A stretch of DNA of 64,000 nucleotides from NCBI RefSeq assembly GCF_024713975.1, contig NC_091111.1:9544501-9608500 (forward strand), written 5' to 3'. Below the pieces are notes generated by a model. The model was not told the DNA's origin, ran no database searches, and saw only the letters and a program-made list of their open reading frames with translations. Every line of letters begins with the position of its first letter. Position 1 is the stretch's first letter. The translations under genes and the position numbers were made by a program. This stretch comes from Paralichthys olivaceus (Eukaryota > Chordata > Actinopteri > Pleuronectiformes > Paralichthyidae). This document shows, in pieces, positions 60,460 through 64,000 of this stretch.

Positions 60460-63400
60460 ATGGCGGGAAACTTCTGGCAAAGTTCTCATTAGTAAGTTTT
60501 CACTGAGAACTTCTCAAGTTACGTTTTTATTTCGCGTGTCGTCGTGTTTGTTGTGAGGCCTAGCTGTGTGTGTGTGTGCGGCAGCGTTAGCTTCCTCGGA
60601 ACTCTTCCTGTTGTTAAAAACACACGAACAGAAAGAAACACACTTTTTATTGTAGTGTTTAAAAAGCTTCATCAGACTATCCTCCTGTTTTAGCTTCCAT
60701 GCTACGCGATAGCTGCATGTTTGGCTAGCACAGTGGCGTTAATAGTGGTGCTGTTGTTCTACCCGCTAGCTTGGCTGCTCACAGTTGAGTTGTGTTTCCA
60801 TTAAAAGTGATGTGTGTTTATTTTGTGTGTCACAGTTTACAGTGGGTGCTGGATAAACAGGACCTGATGAAGGAGCGACAGAAGGACCTGAAGTTTCTCA
60901 CAGAGGAGGAGTACTGGAAACTGCAGATCTTCTTTGCCAATGGTACGTGGTTATATTTGTTTAGAATAATGTCTTGCGGTAACTAACTCGGGATTGAAGA
61001 TATGCTAAGTGATAATGACATGTGTTAGATCCTCTGCTGTTATTGTTGTGTACATTTACACTCAAAGATAGAATAACTTGAATATATTCTTCCATCCCTC
61101 TCTCAGTGATCCAGGCTTTAGGGGAACACCTGAAGCTGAGGCAGCAGGTGATCGCCACTGCAACCGTCTATTTCAAACGCTTCTATGCCAGGTAAGAAAG
61201 AGGAAGAGCTTGGATTTAACAAGTTAATATCTTGATTTTACAGTATGTGATACTCATGGTGATATGTGGAATAGGTTGATGTAGGGATGAGCAAAATGCC
61301 CAAACATTCTATCAAGATTTGATGTTGGTAATTATGTTATTATTTCTGTTAAGTGTAAAAGCTGATTTTTGATCCTGAGTGAAGGTTGTGGTTTTAAATT
61401 GTTTTTATTATCGCTTTATAAAAGCAAATATCTTATGAATAAGCATTATATTATATTACATTTGACTTTGCTTACTTTGCTATTGATAAAAATAAGGTGA
61501 TAATTATTCATATTATTTTGTTATTCAGCCGTAGTTTGATGTCTGTTCAGTCTTCAGAGCATTTAAAGGGGAACATCATCTAAACAGTGAAGACCATGTT
61601 CTACTTGGTCACAGACAAAATACATAATATCACTTAAGGCTTTATACACATAAGCTTTTCAAGCTGCAGGCTCATTAGCTGTAATAACTATACCCATTTT
61701 CCCTCTATGAAAAATTCACATTATAGTAAAATGTCTTAGAGAATCAAATGGATCACAACATTATCCTCAGTAATATAACATTATTATTTACCATAGCCAC
61801 AGTGTTCTTCATGGGATCCAGCCTATAGGTTGAAATACATTCATCTCTTCTTGTTTGCAGGTATTCCCTGAAAAGTATAGACCCAGTGCTCATGGCACCT
61901 ACTTGTGTTTTCCTTGCTTCCAAAGTTGAGGTATGGAAGTTTCTGTGTTGATAGTAACACCACAATTTTATGCTTTTAAGTTTTTCTGTATTTAGCTAAA
62001 TAACTTATGCTCCTTTCAGGAATTTGGAGTTGTATCCAATACCAGGTTGATCTCTGCAGCAACATCTGTGTGTAAGTGAGAACATTCAGTAATATATTTT
62101 ATAACACAACTCTTCAGATCTGTCAAAGTGTGTTTTTCACTGCAATGGACACAGTATAATGTTTTTTTTCTCAAACAGTAAAGACAAGATTTTCCTATGC
62201 CTTCCCAAAGGAGTTTCCTTACAGAATGAATCATGTGAGTAAAACATATTTTGTTTTGGGGATTTAGTTTCTGTTATCAGGAGCAACTCACTCTATATGC
62301 AATGTGCAACTAGTTACTAAATAATATTCGTTTACAGGAAACATACAGCATGATAAAGTAAAGTAACCACTCTGTCAGCAGTTTTGATAACACAATGAAA
62401 AAGAAATGTGCCTAATTAGTGTGCAAATGTGTGTTTGGTTTGAGGGACGGGCATGTCACTCATTCATGATTAGGTGAGGGTTGGGCTTGATTGGAGGTCA
62501 AGGTAAAAACAAAGGTGAACAGATGGTTTTGTAGACTGTGCTTCTAATCTTATCAAAGACAAACAGCACAGAAAACAACCTTTTTGGCAGAGGTGACAAA
62601 ACAAAACATAATTCACCAGTTAAACCACTCAAAGTATCCCTATCCTAATGGATGTCTATGCTAGTTGTTTGCTTGCGTCCTCTGCAGGGTTATTTATGCA
62701 CTGTTGTGCTACATTACAGCATACCAGCACAGTGTTACCACGCTGGTGTCTATCATTATGTGAGATTCCACTGCTAATGTTCGCAGTCATGTGATGAAGA
62801 CTCTGTTGCTTCAATCGTGGCCACCCAAGTACAAGTGCGTGCATAAATTTGCTCTGCACAGCATCTGTCACTTTGGTGTCAAGCACAGGACTTTATTTAT
62901 GAAGCATCTCCACCGACTTGCCAGGACGTCACTGGGACTGTCCTGACATGATGCCTGTCCATAAAGCTGTGTAAATAATTATTTATAGAGAGCCACCATG
63001 CCGCGATAAAAGGAGGGGCCGGCTCACATAGTGGAGAATGAGTTAGCGCGGTGCTGCAACTCCTGAACATAATATTTCATGTCCACTCTGAAGATATTGT
63101 AAAAGGAAACACTGATAGCAATAGGTTTTGCAAGGCTTATTCCACTTGTATATTCACAAATACTTTATAAATAATAGTTGGCGGCATTGACAGGAATTGC
63201 ACACAATCTGTTTATCTGTAGTATGATTCAGTGAGGAAGTTTATAGCTGCTTTCAGACATGCACAGAAGTCCAGACATTTTCATGAAACTTTCCAAAGGG
63301 GCTGAACGTGAGAATGCAAATGTCTGAGTCAGTTGCTCTGGACATTCTGCTGAGTTTTTCCTGCCAGCCCCCCCGAGTAAAACATCTGAAAAATGTATGA

Positions 63401-64000
63401 GTTAGCCCATGTGAGAGTACAGCAGGAAAATCCCAGCTAGCAAGTGGGTGTGTTGTTGACTTTTCCAACATGTAACAGACGTCAAAGAATACCATTATAA
63501 CATAATATAACATTATGTTTACCTGTGTTCTGTAATATGAAAGAAACTCAAAAAAACAGTCAAATGTTTCTCATAACATTATTTAATAATGATTGTTTAA
63601 CTAGTCTGAAAATGTATTTTGTATCTTTACAGATATTAGAATGTGAGTTCTACCTTCTGGAGTTAATGGTGAGTAGAAAAAGATTTGTATCGTTGCTGCT
63701 GAGTTTTTCTTCACCACCGATCACTGATCTAACTTCCTGTTTCAGGACTGTTGCCTGATCGTCTACCACCCGTACAGACCACTGCTGCAGTATGTGCAGG
63801 ATATGGGACAGGAGGATATGCTGCTGCCTCTGGCCTGGTAGGACACTGTCTGTGGTCCTTTATCTGTTGCTTTAGTGATAGACGTTTTTATCTGAAAAAA
63901 GAGTAAATTCAAAAAGTGCTACATTAACTCACTGTGCTGCCGTTTGTCCTTTACCAGGCGAATAGTGAATGACACGTACAGGACTGATCTGTGTCTGCTC
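60460..64000 (+). CDS. ccnc: Cyclin C, 5' part (runs off the window)
   Basis: Nine exons are present, the last cut by the window end: 60460-60491, 60836-60942, 61107-61191, 61861-61930, 62020-62071, 62179-62234, 63633-63668, 63746-63837 and 63958 onward. They encode 191 residues that match human cyclin C (283 aa) almost residue for residue: MAGNFWQSSHYLQW, HLKLRQQVIATATVYFKRFY, LMAPTCVFLASKVEEFGVVS, SYAFPKEFPYRMNHILECEF and NDTYRTDLCLL. This covers the N-terminal helix, the first cyclin box and the beginning of the second. Cyclin C activates CDK8/CDK19 in the Mediator kinase module; in mammals it also moves to mitochondria under stress. All junction phases agree with the protein. The head-to-head intermediate filament gene starts 670 bases upstream on the other strand. 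Confidence 0.97.
61275..61520 (+). repeat. Interspersed repeat in ccnc intron 3
   Basis: GATCCTGAGTGAAGGTTGTGG and the bases around it match the reverse complement of the copy in pgm3 intron 1 (50757-50790). The boundaries are approximate. Confidence 0.55.
62235..63632 (+). other. ccnc intron 6 (1.4 kb)
   Basis: No coding frame on either strand. The stretch at about 63240-63480 (TTCAGACATGCACAGAAGTC, CTCTGGACATTCTGCTGAGT, CCTGCCAGCCCCCCCGAGTA) looks like a fish interspersed repeat, but I cannot define its ends. Confidence 0.45.

Noticed and set aside
1-64000. CRISPR arrays, bacterial-type operons, rRNA genes, viral genes
   Set aside because: None present: repeats are microsatellites or dispersed eukaryotic elements, genes are intron-rich, and no gag, pol or env-like frame was seen.

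Overview
The window is teleost nuclear DNA. Its genes are intron-rich and vertebrate-type (GT-AG introns, AATAAA signals), and its spacers carry CA/TG microsatellites and fish-type interspersed repeats, including a tRNA-derived SINE with the B box GGTTCGATCCC and several short inverted-repeat DNA elements. Cyclin C is almost identical to the mammalian protein. Five of the six gene families lie on human chromosome 6q: TENT5A, PRSS35, SNAP91 and PGM3 in 6q14, and CCNC in 6q16. This looks like a compact, rearranged fish version of that region.

Layout: tent5a (2080-4361, minus) is followed by about 18.5 kb with no gene that I can support. That stretch holds one broken PIF/Harbinger-type transposase (13034-13560), a SINE, a nested transposon insertion and microsatellites. 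prss35 (coding 23890-25281, plus) converges on snap91 (28620-48423, minus), a neuronal clathrin-assembly gene with at least 25 coding exons, several of them microexons, plus one candidate cassette exon. snap91 and pgm3 (51040-54828, plus) are head to head, about 1 kb apart. pgm3 converges on an 11-exon intermediate filament gene (55756-59791, minus). That gene is head to head with ccnc (60460 to beyond the window end, plus), of which the first 191 codons are present.

The genes do not form one pathway. Their products are a non-canonical poly(A) polymerase, a secreted serine-protease homologue lacking the catalytic serine, a synaptic-vesicle endocytosis adaptor, a UDP-GlcNAc pathway enzyme, a cytoskeletal protein and a Mediator-kinase cyclin. 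I assembled exon structures by hand from splice signals, reading-frame continuity and remembered family sequences. All the phases close, but nothing was checked against transcripts.

I found no undescribed multi-gene system. The most interesting observations are regulatory or structural: an in-frame 78-nt candidate cassette exon and microexons in snap91, a run of symmetric motif-encoding exons in snap91, a 22-bp CRE/E-box palindrome at the pgm3 promoter, CA repeats abutting two pgm3 splice donors, a 21-bp hairpin downstream of pgm3, an intermediate filament gene with unusual intron positions including a GC-AG intron, and a nested transposon insertion.
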